From Blastocatellia bacterium UBA7656 (lineage in GTDB: Bacteria > Acidobacteriota > Blastocatellia > UBA7656), in contig DLHY01000062.1 of NCBI GenBank assembly GCA_002483445.1, positions 1 to 64,000 of the forward strand: DNA of 64,000 bases, in the 5' to 3' direction. The notes beneath the pieces are model-generated. The model was not told the origin of the DNA and did not search any database. It saw only the letters and a program-made list of their open reading frames with translations. This document shows positions 26,444-34,964 of the stretch, one piece after another (positions within the stretch are counted from its first letter, which is position 1; every line of letters starts with the position of its first letter). Made by a program: the position numbers and the translations under genes.

Positions 26444-27937
26444 ATGATCGAGCTTTTCAGCGAACCTAAGATAAACTGGATAAAAGCGAAGAAGACCTTC
26501 ATCGGCATAACTATTTTTCTGCTCCTCGCCGGGGCCATATCAGTTCAGGTGCGCGGATTCAACCTCGGAGTTGACTTCACCGGCGGCACTCTGATGATAG
26601 TCCGATTCGAGCAGCCTCCCAATCTCGCTGATATTCGCGGCGCGATGGGCGAGGTCGGAATAGACACCAACAAAGTGACTCTTCAACCCGACGCCAACAA
26701 CCCGAACGAACTCCTCATACGCTCGCCGCAGCTTTCAGAAGGAACCGAGGCCGAGCGAAGAGTCGACGAGGACAAGCGCACCATTATCAAGGCGCTGCAA
26801 AAGCTGGGCAGCGAAGGCGAAGTCGCCGTCGGCAAGGTCAATGTCAACTCGATTGACGCCGAAGGCATCGAGCAGGAACTCCGTCAGGTCGATCCGCTTC
26901 AGATCAATAAACAAGTGTTCGCGGGCGCGCACCCGTATCGCCTGGTCGGCGATCAGATCATCGCTCTTCGCGATCAGCAGAACAATGGCTTCGTTTCCAA
27001 CATCAGCGCCATTCAGGGGGCGCCTCTTGCCGCCCCCAACATGCAACAGGGATTCGATCAGGATAAAGTCAAACGCGCGCTGCTCGACCGATTCTATGTC
27101 GGGAAAATCGACCTCAACCAGTCGGGCGACAAGGCAATCGAAGACGCTTTCAATCGCATCAACCCTCTCGGCTCATCAGGCTCGGCTGAGGTTTACAAAA
27201 AAGCGGCTAAAGCGATAGTCGACTACCGCCAGAATCGCAAAGGCGTTGTAGGCGCTATCGAAGAGATACAGCATCAGGACGTGTCAGCCGAACTGCTCGA
27301 AAAGATGAAGCTCTATTTCACCACAGGGAGTTTCGCCGTGCTGTCGGCTGATGTGGTCGGGCCGCAGGTTGGAGAGGATTTGCGCAATCGAGCCATTTAC
27401 GTCACGCTGGCGGCGCTCGTCGGAATGCTCTTTTATATAGCCTTTCGCTTCGAATGGATTTACGGCGTGGCCGCAGTGCTTGCGGTCTTTCACGATGTGA
27501 TGGTGACGCTCGGCATATTCAGTATGCTTGGGGAAGAGATAAGCCTAACCGTGATAGCCGCGCTGCTGACGCTCGTGGGCTATTCGATGAACGATACGAT
27601 AGTCATATTCGACCGAATTCGCGAGAACCTCCGCCTGCGCCGTCGCGATCCGCTCGTCGCCATAGCCAATGATTCGATCAATCAGACGCTTTCGCGGACG
27701 GTCATAACATCGGGGCTGACATTTCTCTCGGTGGTTGCGATAGTTCTTTTCGGCGGCGATGTTTTGCGGGGATTCGGGCTTGCGCTCACCATAGGCATCA
27801 TAATCGGATCATACTCTACTATAGCCATAGCAAGTCCGATCATGATGTGGTGGCAATACTGGATCAGCGGGAGAGAGAAGAAGAAAGCCGCTCAGGCCAA
27901 AGCGAGAGCCAACCAGAGTACGCTCGCTAAAGTTTAG
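26444..27937 (+). CDS. secF: Protein translocase subunit SecF
   Basis: 497 residues. N-terminal helix, then GFNLGVDFTGGTLM (D1 motif), and a C-terminal six-helix domain with ALLTLVGYSMNDTIVIFDRI. The protein is longer than typical SecF (about 320) because of an insertion of roughly 170 residues in the periplasmic loop (about 60-290, containing ALRDQQNNGFVSNISAIQG and DQDKVKRALLDRFYVG). AGAGG precedes the ATG. It partners with SecD. The enlarged loop may be lineage specific. Confidence 0.94.
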   Translation: MIELFSEPKINWIKAKKTFIGITIFLLLAGAISVQVRGFNLGVDFTGGTLMIVRFEQPPNLADIRGAMGEVGIDTNKVTLQPDANNPNELLIRSPQLSEGTEAERRVDEDKRTIIKALQKLGSEGEVAVGKVNVNSIDAEGIEQELRQVDPLQINKQVFAGAHPYRLVGDQIIALRDQQNNGFVSNISAIQGAPLAAPNMQQGFDQDKVKRALLDRFYVGKIDLNQSGDKAIEDAFNRINPLGSSGSAEVYKKAAKAIVDYRQNRKGVVGAIEEIQHQDVSAELLEKMKLYFTTGSFAVLSADVVGPQVGEDLRNRAIYVTLAALVGMLFYIAFRFEWIYGVAAVLAVFHDVMVTLGIFSMLGEEISLTVIAALLTLVGYSMNDTIVIFDRIRENLRLRRRDPLVAIANDSINQTLSRTVITSGLTFLSVVAIVLFGGDVLRGFGLALTIGIIIGSYSTIAIASPIMMWWQYWISGREKKKAAQAKARANQSTLAKV

Positions 27938-28414
27938 AGACGGTGGTCAGTGGAGGTGACAGGGAACAGGGGACAGGCGGGAAATTTCCGGGTCTGTAAC
28001 CTGTAACCTTCTGACTTCTGTTTTCGCTGCTCAGGCAAAGCGCGCCGGGAACAAAAAGTATTCGCCCGGTGTCAAAAAAGGTGGAGCGCAAAGCTTCCGC
28101 CTTCGGCTCCATGACAGGGGCTTGAGAGCTTGACTCAACGGGAAGGCGAGTAGTAGACTCTGCCGGTCTTCAGACTAGCTTTCTAAGTGAAACAGATTGA
28201 AGTTTGAACAGTGGGAAGGCGGGCATTATGCTTGCCAGCGGCAGGCCTGGTTTTAACAAGAAATCACAGTCATTTTCCGGTAAGTTCGCCTCTGGCGGGG
28301 CGGCGTCTCCTACAGGCAGCGTGAGTTTCAATGGTTGAGCTTCCAGGGCTCACACTTTAGCGCAGGGCGAAGGCCGCGGGCCTTACCCTCATCGACCATT
28401 TCGGAGGTATTCAG
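27938..28414. other. Long intergenic region before the tonB operon
   Basis: 477 bp without a convincing gene. The first 80 bp hold another heptamer inverted repeat. A short TGGAGC...GCTCCA hairpin lies at 28082-28111. GGAGG at 28403-28407 is the ribosome site for the tonB-like gene. The promoter for the operon must lie here or further upstream, but no strong -10/-35 pair is seen. Confidence 0.5.
27955..28011. repeat. Inverted repeat of ACAGGGR / CTGTAAC heptamers
   Basis: The left arm has ACAGGGA ACAGGGG ACAGG and the right arm has CTGTAAC CTGTAAC CTT. They pair imperfectly around a short loop. It follows secF and has the same architecture as the other heptamer palindromes. Confidence 0.5.
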
Positions 28415-29500
28415 ATGTCCGAGCAAATAGATTTAGTGGTTTCATTGCTGCTGTCCCTGCTCGTGCTCATCGCCATAGCCCTGCCTACAGGGCTTGTGCC
28501 AGCGATGATCGCCAAAAAGAAGGGACGCAGTCTGGCGCTGTGGTGGATGTACGGCACCTTCGCAATTTTCTTCGCGGAGACGTCGCTCGTCGTGTGGTGG
28601 ACTTATGACATGCCATTCAACAACGGGATGGCGCTGTTGCTGCCTATCGGACTGGGGTTGATCATAGGTCCTCTCGTTCATGCGGTGCAGGCAACGCCCG
28701 CCGTGCTGACCAAAGAGCAGTCAGCGCCGATGATGTTCGGCCAGTTGGTCGAATCTTCTCCCAATCGCGTAGGCGATGACCGTCTCATATACTTCTTCGA
28801 CACGATGGGCATCTGGGCCACGCTGGCTTTTTTGATAATCGCCACGACCGGCATACTCCTCATCAATGCAAATCTCAGCACGAGCGATGAGCAGGTCACT
28901 CTTCTGGCCGCGCCACCGCCTCCTCCTCCGCCACCGCCACCGGCGGCTCCGGCTCCTGTTCAGAAGGTGGTGAAGGTCGAAGCGCCCACAGGTTTCGTCG
29001 CAGCCAAAGAGCCGCCCAAAGAGATCAAACCACCTTCAACGGCTCCGCCCGTCATCAATACCGGGCAGGGCGTCACAGGTGGGGTTGAAGGCGGCGTTCC
29101 GGGCGGCGTTCCGGGCGGCGTTCCGGGCGGCGTTCCGGGCGGTCTGGTAGGAGCCACACCGACCGATCCGCCTCCGCCTCCGCCTCCGCCGGAAGAGAAG
29201 AAGCCCGAACCGCCCAAGATAATCCGCAAATCGGGCGGTGTGCTTTCAGGCGAAGCCATACGTCGCGCGCAACCGCCTTATCCGCCGCTGGCGAAAGCGG
29301 CCAGAGTTTCCGGCGCGGTCGTCGTCGAGATCACCATAGACGAAGATGGCAATGTGATATCTGCCCGCGCCATGTCGGGCCACCCGCTGCTCAAGGATGC
29401 GGCAGTGGCGGCGGCGCGCGGTTGGAAGTTCAGGCCCACTCTGTTGAGCGGCCAGCCGGTGAAGGTAATCGGCACGATCACCTTCAACTTCACGCCGTAA
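28415..29500 (+). CDS. TonB-family protein with multiple N-terminal membrane helices
   Basis: 361 residues. About four hydrophobic segments occupy residues 8-30, 43-65, 73-95 and 128-152. A Pro-rich periplasmic linker follows (ten consecutive prolines near 170, a second run near 250), with a VPGG repeat between. The C-terminal TonB domain is clear: YPPLAKAARVSGAVVVEITI and ISARAMSGHPLL...ARGWKFRPTL. TonB transmits the proton-motive force to outer-membrane transporters. It is followed by exbB and two exbD genes, as expected. Classical TonB has only one N-terminal helix, so this architecture is unusual. Confidence 0.88.
   Translation: MSEQIDLVVSLLLSLLVLIAIALPTGLVPAMIAKKKGRSLALWWMYGTFAIFFAETSLVVWWTYDMPFNNGMALLLPIGLGLIIGPLVHAVQATPAVLTKEQSAPMMFGQLVESSPNRVGDDRLIYFFDTMGIWATLAFLIIATTGILLINANLSTSDEQVTLLAAPPPPPPPPPPAAPAPVQKVVKVEAPTGFVAAKEPPKEIKPPSTAPPVINTGQGVTGGVEGGVPGGVPGGVPGGVPGGLVGATPTDPPPPPPPPEEKKPEPPKIIRKSGGVLSGEAIRRAQPPYPPLAKAARVSGAVVVEITIDEDGNVISARAMSGHPLLKDAAVAAARGWKFRPTLLSGQPVKVIGTITFNFTP
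29091..29142 (+). repeat. 12-bp tandem repeat inside the tonB-like gene
   Basis: About four tandem copies of a 12-mer (GCGGCGTTCCGG) encode the protein repeat VPGG. The copies are identical at DNA level, suggesting a recently expanded, length-variable linker. Confidence 0.85.
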
Positions 29501-29584
29501 CTTTTTTCTTTTTCAACAGCCGGGAGCCTCGGCTTCCGGCTCTCAGAGGATTGAAACTAAATTGACTTTGGAGGGTTTCTACCG

Positions 29585-30334
29585 ATGCTACTGACAAATA
29601 TTTGGCTCGCGGGCTCGAAGCTCGCCTTCGTTTTGTTCCAGGGCGAAAGTTCAGCCCAAACAGAGGACTTCTCGCTGTGGGGCATGATCCAGAAAATGGA
29701 ATGGCCCGCGATTGTCGTCGCAATCGTCCTGGCCCTGATGAGCATGTACTCAATCGCCGTGATGGTCGAGCGATGGCTCACCTTCAACGCGGCCAAAAAC
29801 CAGTCTCGCCAGTTCGCGCCTAAAGTCGCGCAGGCTCTTCGCGAAAACCGAATCGATGAAGCCATAGCCATAAGTGACCGCCACAAGAAATCTCATCTGG
29901 CTATGGTCGTCAACGCCGGTCTTCAGGAATTCCAGGCCCATCAGGCAGGGGCCGACATCCCCGGCACGACGATGGACGCCGCTCGCCGCGCCCTTCAGCG
30001 CGCTACCGCCCTCAAGACTGCCGAACTCAAGCGCGGTCTTTCAGGACTCGCTACAATCGGCTCGACGGCTCCGTTCGTGGGACTATTGGGAACGGTCGTC
30101 GGCATCATCAACGCCTTTCAGGGCATGAAGTCGGCTGAAGGAACGGGCATCTCGGCTGTCGCGGGAGGCATATCCGAGGCGTTGATCGAAACCGCGTTCG
30201 GACTCCTGGTGGCGATTCCGGCAGTGTGGGCGTTCAACATCTTCCAGAACAAGGTTGAATCCTTCACCATCGAAATGGACAACTCTTCTTCAGAGTTGAT
30301 CGATTACTTCATCAAGCGCCGCGAATTGAGGTGA
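29585..30334 (+). CDS. exbB: ExbB/TolQ/MotA-family proton channel protein
   Basis: 249 residues with three transmembrane helices: about 35-60 (PAIVVAIVLALMSMYSIAVM), 150-175 (IGSTAPFVGLLGTVVGIINA) and 190-215. The sequence GSTAPFVGLLGTVVGI is the family signature. It forms the channel with ExbD that powers TonB. GGAGGG precedes the ATG by 10 bases. The gene sits between tonB and two exbD genes in one operon. Confidence 0.93.
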   Translation: MLLTNIWLAGSKLAFVLFQGESSAQTEDFSLWGMIQKMEWPAIVVAIVLALMSMYSIAVMVERWLTFNAAKNQSRQFAPKVAQALRENRIDEAIAISDRHKKSHLAMVVNAGLQEFQAHQAGADIPGTTMDAARRALQRATALKTAELKRGLSGLATIGSTAPFVGLLGTVVGIINAFQGMKSAEGTGISAVAGGISEALIETAFGLLVAIPAVWAFNIFQNKVESFTIEMDNSSSELIDYFIKRRELR

Positions 30335-30338
30335 TATT

Positions 30339-30797
30339 ATGAGTATGACCGTAGGAGGCGGCGACAGCAATTTCGTCGCCGACATTAACGTGACGCCAAT
30401 GGTAGACGTGATGCTGGTGCTGCTGATCATCTTCATGGTCGTGGCTCCTCTGCTGCAACAGGGTGTCAGCGTCGTGCTGCCGAAATCGAAATATCCCGAC
30501 CCCGACCCCAACATCATCAAGGACACTTCAGCCGTCGTGGCGATTCCGGGCGGCACCGAGGGAAACAAAATCTATGTCGGTCGCGATGCGGTGTCCCTTG
30601 ATGACCTCGGCCAGAGGATCAGGAACATACTCAAGGACAAACAGCCTCAGGATCAGGTCGTTTACATCAAGGCCGGAAAGCTCGTCAAATACGGCACGGT
30701 CGTCGAGGTGATCGACAAGATCAGGGAAGCTCAGTTCGAGCGAATCGGGCTGGTGTCAGAGAAGGAAAAGGAAGGGCCGGGCGAATCGAGCCAGTAG
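30339..30797 (+). CDS. exbD: ExbD/TolR-family protein (first copy)
   Basis: 152 residues. One N-terminal transmembrane helix (VTPMVDVMLVLLIIFMVV) containing the essential Asp, followed by a periplasmic domain (VAIPGGTEGNKIYVGRDAV). It partners with ExbB. GAGGTGAT lies just before the ATG and only four bases separate it from exbB. Confidence 0.93.
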   Translation: MSMTVGGGDSNFVADINVTPMVDVMLVLLIIFMVVAPLLQQGVSVVLPKSKYPDPDPNIIKDTSAVVAIPGGTEGNKIYVGRDAVSLDDLGQRIRNILKDKQPQDQVVYIKAGKLVKYGTVVEVIDKIREAQFERIGLVSEKEKEGPGESSQ

Positions 30798-30840
30798 GTG
30801 GACGGGCGTTCAGCCCCACAAATTTTTCGGATTGAGGAGG

Positions 30841-30894
30841 ATGTTGCCAAAGGCCGCGGCCAAAGGCAGCTTGAAAAAGTATGGCACACGGTGA
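30841..30894 (+). other. Short leader ORF overlapping the second exbD start
   Basis: A 17-codon frame (MLPKAAAKGSLKKYGTR) starts right after a strong GAGGAGG and ends 14 nt inside the second exbD gene. That exbD start (ATG 30881) has no good ribosome site of its own. Ribosomes terminating on the short frame could re-initiate there. Whether the peptide itself matters is unknown. Confidence 0.4.
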
Positions 30895-31339
30895 AGCTGA
30901 AGAAATACCGGGCAGTAAAAAACTGGGGCTTACGCCTCCAAACATCAACGTCACACCGCTCATCGACGTGCTTCTGGTGTTGCTGATCATCTTCATGGTC
31001 ATTCAGCCCCAGAAGGAAGCCAAGTTCGAATCTCAGATACCTCAAAAGCCGCAGGACGAAGACAAAAATGCGCCAGTGCCTCCGGCAGACCTGCTGATGG
31101 TCGATGTCAAAACAGGCATCGCGCTCGATCAGATGGTCGAACTCAACTCGAGGCCTTACGCTTTGATCGATCTTGGCAAAGTGCTGAAGGAACTCCTCGA
31201 GCAGAGACCGAGCGACAACCGGGCGGTGTTTTTGAAAGCGCCCAAAGACAAACCCTACGGCGACATCGTCTATGTGATAGATGTGCTGAAAGGCGCGGGC
31301 GCTCAACCCATAGGACTACAGATTGACTATCTGCAATAG
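30881..31339 (+). CDS. ExbD/TolR-family protein (second copy)
   Basis: 152 residues. Same build as the first copy: transmembrane helix with INVTPLIDVLLVLLIIFMV and its Asp, then a periplasmic domain lacking the long loop of the first (QKEAKFESQIPQKPQDED). Two ExbD paralogues next to one ExbB occur in several phyla and may form mixed complexes. An in-frame stop at 30872 limits the start to ATG 30881. Translation is likely coupled to the short frame upstream. Confidence 0.9.
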   Translation: MAHGEAEEIPGSKKLGLTPPNINVTPLIDVLLVLLIIFMVIQPQKEAKFESQIPQKPQDEDKNAPVPPADLLMVDVKTGIALDQMVELNSRPYALIDLGKVLKELLEQRPSDNRAVFLKAPKDKPYGDIVYVIDVLKGAGAQPIGLQIDYLQ

Positions 31340-31350
31340 CACAGGAGTCA

Positions 31351-31431
31351 TTGATGTACAACCGTCGGCTAGACTGTTCGTCTGAAAGCATGAAAATTTG
31401 AGCGGGCAGCAGGCTGGCAGCCTACTGTACC
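31351..31431 (+). repeat. Dispersed two-hairpin intergenic repeat, copy B
   Basis: It begins TTGATGTACAACCGTCGGC, contains GCATGAAAATTTG and ends GCAGGCTGGCAGCCTACTG. It matches copy A over both ends and copy C over the middle. It lies between the second exbD and the TPR lipoprotein gene. Confidence 0.85.
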
Positions 31432-31452
31432 TTTTTTGAGGAGGAAGTCGCC

Positions 31453-32247
31453 TTGGACAAGAGAAAGTTTTTTTTACTGATGACAGCTATGATGGCTGCG
31501 GTCACGCTTACCTCGGGCTGCGTCATCAATAAGCTTCGCGCTAAGGCCAGCCTCAACGACGGCGCGAGAGAGTTCAACAAGGGACGGTATGAAGCGGCTC
31601 AGGAGAAGTTCGAATTCGCGCTGAAGTTGAGTCCCGAACTGGCAAACGCCCAGCTTTTCTATGCGCGAGCCATCAACTCGCGCTTCGATCAGGAACTTAA
31701 CGAAGACCTGGGACTCAAAGCCATAGAAGCTTACGAGGCAATAATCCGCAACAATCAATCCAACCACGACGCGGTCGATAAGGCGCTGGCCTTCCAGTCC
31801 AGCGTCTATGACTCGCTCTCGCGCGTGGCCCCCGACAAGGAGGCGCTTTACAAGGAGAAGAGCCGCGAAACCATTCTCAAACGTGGCGAACTTCCCGGAG
31901 CCACTTCCAACACCAAAGCTCTCGTTTACCACAAGCTCGGCGCCGATTACTGGCACGAGTGCTACCACGAAGTGAGCGCGCCTTACATTGTACGCAAGCA
32001 ACCCATCCCGCCTGAAGCGCAGGAGAAGATGAAGGAACTCATTAGAAAGGCGCACGAGTACCTCAACAAAGCAATCGCTGTCGAGCCGCAATATGCGGAT
32101 GCCTACTTCTATGAAAAGCTCGTCTTCCTGGAAGAGTTGAAGGTGGAAACCAATCCGACGAAGCAGAATGAATTGAAAGCGCAGGTCAAGAAGATGGAAG
32201 ATACCTACCTGCAGCTTCAGAAACAGAAAACACAGCAGTCGAGTTAG
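31453..32247 (+). CDS. Lipoprotein with tetratricopeptide-like repeats
   Basis: 264 residues from a TTG at 31453, which is correctly placed after GAGGAGG. The signal peptide ends in a lipobox (VTLTSGC, Cys about 23). TPR-like helices follow (FNKGRYEAAQEKFEFALKLSPEL, then HEYLNKAIAVEPQYADAYFY). The middle is helical and charged. It probably sits in the periplasm bound to the inner or outer membrane and acts as a scaffold for the TonB/ExbB/ExbD complex encoded upstream; this role is inferred from position only. A terminator follows after 40 bp. Confidence 0.83.
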   Translation: MDKRKFFLLMTAMMAAVTLTSGCVINKLRAKASLNDGAREFNKGRYEAAQEKFEFALKLSPELANAQLFYARAINSRFDQELNEDLGLKAIEAYEAIIRNNQSNHDAVDKALAFQSSVYDSLSRVAPDKEALYKEKSRETILKRGELPGATSNTKALVYHKLGADYWHECYHEVSAPYIVRKQPIPPEAQEKMKELIRKAHEYLNKAIAVEPQYADAYFYEKLVFLEELKVETNPTKQNELKAQVKKMEDTYLQLQKQKTQQSS

Positions 32248-32286
32248 ATTGCTCAGACGGCGGCTTTCTTCCTGTGCTAGAATCGA

Positions 32287-32316
32287 GGGTGGCGTTTACG
32301 CCGCCCTTTTTCTTTT
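32287..32316 (+). terminator. Rho-independent terminator ending the tonB operon
   Basis: Stem GGGTGGCG / CGCCGCCC (one G-U pair), loop TTTA, then a T-rich tail TTTTTCTTTT. The tail ends at the base before the rel start codon. It therefore terminates the upstream operon, but is also the immediate leader of rel. Confidence 0.75.
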
Positions 32317-34500
32317 ATGATTCGGTTCGAGGAAATACTAGACAAGGTTCGCCAGCAGCATCCGACTGCCGATTTGGAAATGCTGCGCCGCGCTTATCTC
32401 TTCTCCGCCCGCGAGCATCGCGGCCAGGTGAGAAAATCGGGCGAGCCATATCTCGTCCACCCTCTCGAAGTCGCCAACATCCTCGCCGAGCTTAAACTCG
32501 ATCCCATCTGCGTGGTGACGGGACTGCTTCACGATATAGTGGAAGACACCGGCACATCGATTGACACCATCGAGGAGTATTTCGGATCGGAGGTCGCTCA
32601 CCTGGTCGACGGGCTGACGAAGATTTCAAAACTCAAGCACGCTTCAGCGGAAGAACAACAGGCTCTCAACATGCGCAAGATGCTTCTTGCCATGGTCGAT
32701 GACGTGCGGGTCATCCTGGTCAAACTCGCCGACCGGCTTCACAATATGCGCACGCTTCAATACCTCGCCACCGAAAAGCGCCGCCGCATAGCTCAGGAAA
32801 CTTTGGAGGTCTACGCCCCCATCGCGCACCGCCTGGGTATGGCCCGCGTAAGAGGAGAGCTTGAAGACCTCGCCTTCAAATACATAGAGCCGGAGGAGTA
32901 CGCCAAGCTTACGGAATTGATCGAGAGTCGCCGCTTGCGGTTGGAATCGTTCCTCGACGAGATAAATAAAAAGATCACAGGGATGATGGCAGAATCGGGC
33001 ATTGAGGTCTTGCAGATCGAAGGGCGAATCAAGCGGCTCTTTTCCATTTATCAGAAGATCAAACGCCAGCGCATCACCATAGATCAGGTTTACGATCTGG
33101 TCGCCGTGCGGCTCATAACCGAATCGGTCAAAGACTGCTACGCCGCGCTCGGAGTGATCCATCACGCATGGAAGCCTATACCGACGCGATTCAAGGACTG
33201 GATAGCGATACCGCGCGAGAACTTTTATCAATCGCTTCACACCTCCGTCGTCGGCGACGGGGGACAGCCCTTCGAAGTCCAGATTCGCACGGGCGAGATG
33301 CACCTCATTGCCGAAGAAGGCATCGCCGCGCACTGGAAATACAAAGAGGGTCGGCGAGGGACTCACACCGATGAGGATCAGGCTTTCATCTGGCTCAAGC
33401 AACTGGTCGAGTGGCAGCGCGAGGTTAAGGATTCGCGCGAGTTTCTCGATTCGCTCAAGCTCGATCTTTACCCAACCGATGTCTACTGCTTCACGCCCAA
33501 GGGCAAAGTCATCGAATTGCCCAAGGGAGCGACTCCCGTAGATTTCGCTTTTTCCATCCACACCGAAGTGGGGCTTTCGTGCAACGGCGCGAAGGTCAAC
33601 GGAAGAATAGTGCCTCTGCGCTATCAGTTGAGAAACGGCGATGTGGTCGAGATCATGACTTCGCCTTCTTCGCGCCCGTCGCGCGACTGGATGAATTTCC
33701 TCAAAACATCGCGGGCGCGGTCAAAGGTTCGCCACTACCTGGCCGAAAATGAGCGACAGACAGCAATCGAACTGGGCCGGAAGGTTTTCGAGAAAGAAGC
33801 CGACCGCTTTCGGATAAACCTCAAGAAAATCCTGTCGAACGGGGAGATGGATCGTATCGCGCCCGATTACGGATGCGCGAGGGCGGACGACCTGCTCGCC
33901 GCCATAGGCTACGGCAAGGTGATGCCGCGAAACGTCATCGCAAAGCTGCTCCCTCCCGACCGCGCCAGTGAGATCAACGAAGAGAAGCGGCCCACCTTCA
34001 AACAGGTGGTGAAGAAAGTCCTCGGTCTTCAGGACAGGATCGTAGTCAAGGGCATAGACGACATAATGGTTTATCGCGCCCGCTGCTGCAATCCGATTCG
34101 GGGAGAAGCATTGCTCGGCTACATCACACGGGGAAAAGGCGTGGCGGTTCATTCCCGAAGATGCCCCAACGCGGCTTCCCTGCTCGTCAACCCTGAGCGG
34201 ATAATCGAAGTCGAATGGGCAAAGTCAGACGGAGCCAACGCGGACGCATATCCGGTGACGATCCGGCTCATCACCGAGAACCGCCCCGGCATGGTCGCCG
34301 ATGTGACGCAGGCAATCGCCGGAGTCGGGACGAACATACTTGATATTCGCGCTTCGGTCGACACGGAGGGACATGGAAGGCTCACAATCACGGCGGAGAT
34401 ATTCGATCTCAAGCATCTGGAGAAGATCATCAGCGCGGTAAAGTCTGTAAAGGGCGTGATCGATGTCGAGCGACAGACGGGCGAGCCTGTCGAGGCGTGA
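32317..34500 (+). CDS. Bifunctional (p)ppGpp synthetase/hydrolase Rel
   Basis: 727 residues. Order: HD hydrolase domain with HPLEVAN and LLHDIVEDT (catalytic HD...ED, near 75); synthetase domain with DLVAVRLI and the RFKD motif (RXKD type, typical of bifunctional enzymes); TGS domain (DVYCFTPKGKVIELPKGATP, near 385); and an ACT domain at the C-terminus (ITENRPGMVADVTQAIAGVG). It makes and degrades the stringent-response alarmone. The ATG at 32317 follows directly on the terminator T-tract and has no Shine-Dalgarno, so the mRNA may be leaderless or start within the hairpin region. RelA/SpoT naming is not resolved. Confidence 0.93.
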   Translation: MIRFEEILDKVRQQHPTADLEMLRRAYLFSAREHRGQVRKSGEPYLVHPLEVANILAELKLDPICVVTGLLHDIVEDTGTSIDTIEEYFGSEVAHLVDGLTKISKLKHASAEEQQALNMRKMLLAMVDDVRVILVKLADRLHNMRTLQYLATEKRRRIAQETLEVYAPIAHRLGMARVRGELEDLAFKYIEPEEYAKLTELIESRRLRLESFLDEINKKITGMMAESGIEVLQIEGRIKRLFSIYQKIKRQRITIDQVYDLVAVRLITESVKDCYAALGVIHHAWKPIPTRFKDWIAIPRENFYQSLHTSVVGDGGQPFEVQIRTGEMHLIAEEGIAAHWKYKEGRRGTHTDEDQAFIWLKQLVEWQREVKDSREFLDSLKLDLYPTDVYCFTPKGKVIELPKGATPVDFAFSIHTEVGLSCNGAKVNGRIVPLRYQLRNGDVVEIMTSPSSRPSRDWMNFLKTSRARSKVRHYLAENERQTAIELGRKVFEKEADRFRINLKKILSNGEMDRIAPDYGCARADDLLAAIGYGKVMPRNVIAKLLPPDRASEINEEKRPTFKQVVKKVLGLQDRIVVKGIDDIMVYRARCCNPIRGEALLGYITRGKGVAVHSRRCPNAASLLVNPERIIEVEWAKSDGANADAYPVTIRLITENRPGMVADVTQAIAGVGTNILDIRASVDTEGHGRLTITAEIFDLKHLEKIISAVKSVKGVIDVERQTGEPVEA

Positions 34501-34540
34501 TTAGGATCGGGAAAAGGATGTCAGGCGTCAGGAGAGATTC

Positions 34541-34960
34541 ATGCGCAGAACCCTTCAAGTCCTGCTGGCTCTTTTTGGGGCTACGGCGATTTTCATTTCG
34601 CTGCTCCACATCGTCCTGGGTCCCGCCGCTATTCCCGGTTCCATTCCGGTAAATACCACGATGGACAGCGAAGATCGTTTTTATGCAACGTTGTTTTTGG
34701 CATACGGTGCGACCCTGCTCTGGTGCGTAAGAGAGGTTGAACATAAAGCCAGAATCGTCTACTTCCTGATGCTTACATTTTTCGTCGGCGGTCTGGCGCG
34801 TATTGTCTCCATGCTTGTGGTGGGCCTGCCGAACACGTTTTTCATCGTAATGACCGTCCTTGAGCTATCGCTTCCGATCATCCTGGCGTATATGCAGTTT
34901 CATATCTCAAGCCCCAGCCAGCGGTTCCAGCCGACGCCGCCCGCGGCTGAACCTGAGTGA
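34541..34960 (+). CDS. DUF4345-like small membrane protein
   Basis: 139 residues with four hydrophobic helices (about 5-27, 48-65, 73-95, 100-122), including DRFYATLFLAYGATLLWC and FFVGGLARIVSMLVVG, characteristic of DUF4345. No function is established. AGGAG precedes the ATG. It is 40 bp downstream of rel and overlaps nothing real; the next gene starts five bases after its stop. Confidence 0.75.
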   Translation: MRRTLQVLLALFGATAIFISLLHIVLGPAAIPGSIPVNTTMDSEDRFYATLFLAYGATLLWCVREVEHKARIVYFLMLTFFVGGLARIVSMLVVGLPNTFFIVMTVLELSLPIILAYMQFHISSPSQRFQPTPPAAEPE

Positions 34961-34964
34961 GTCT

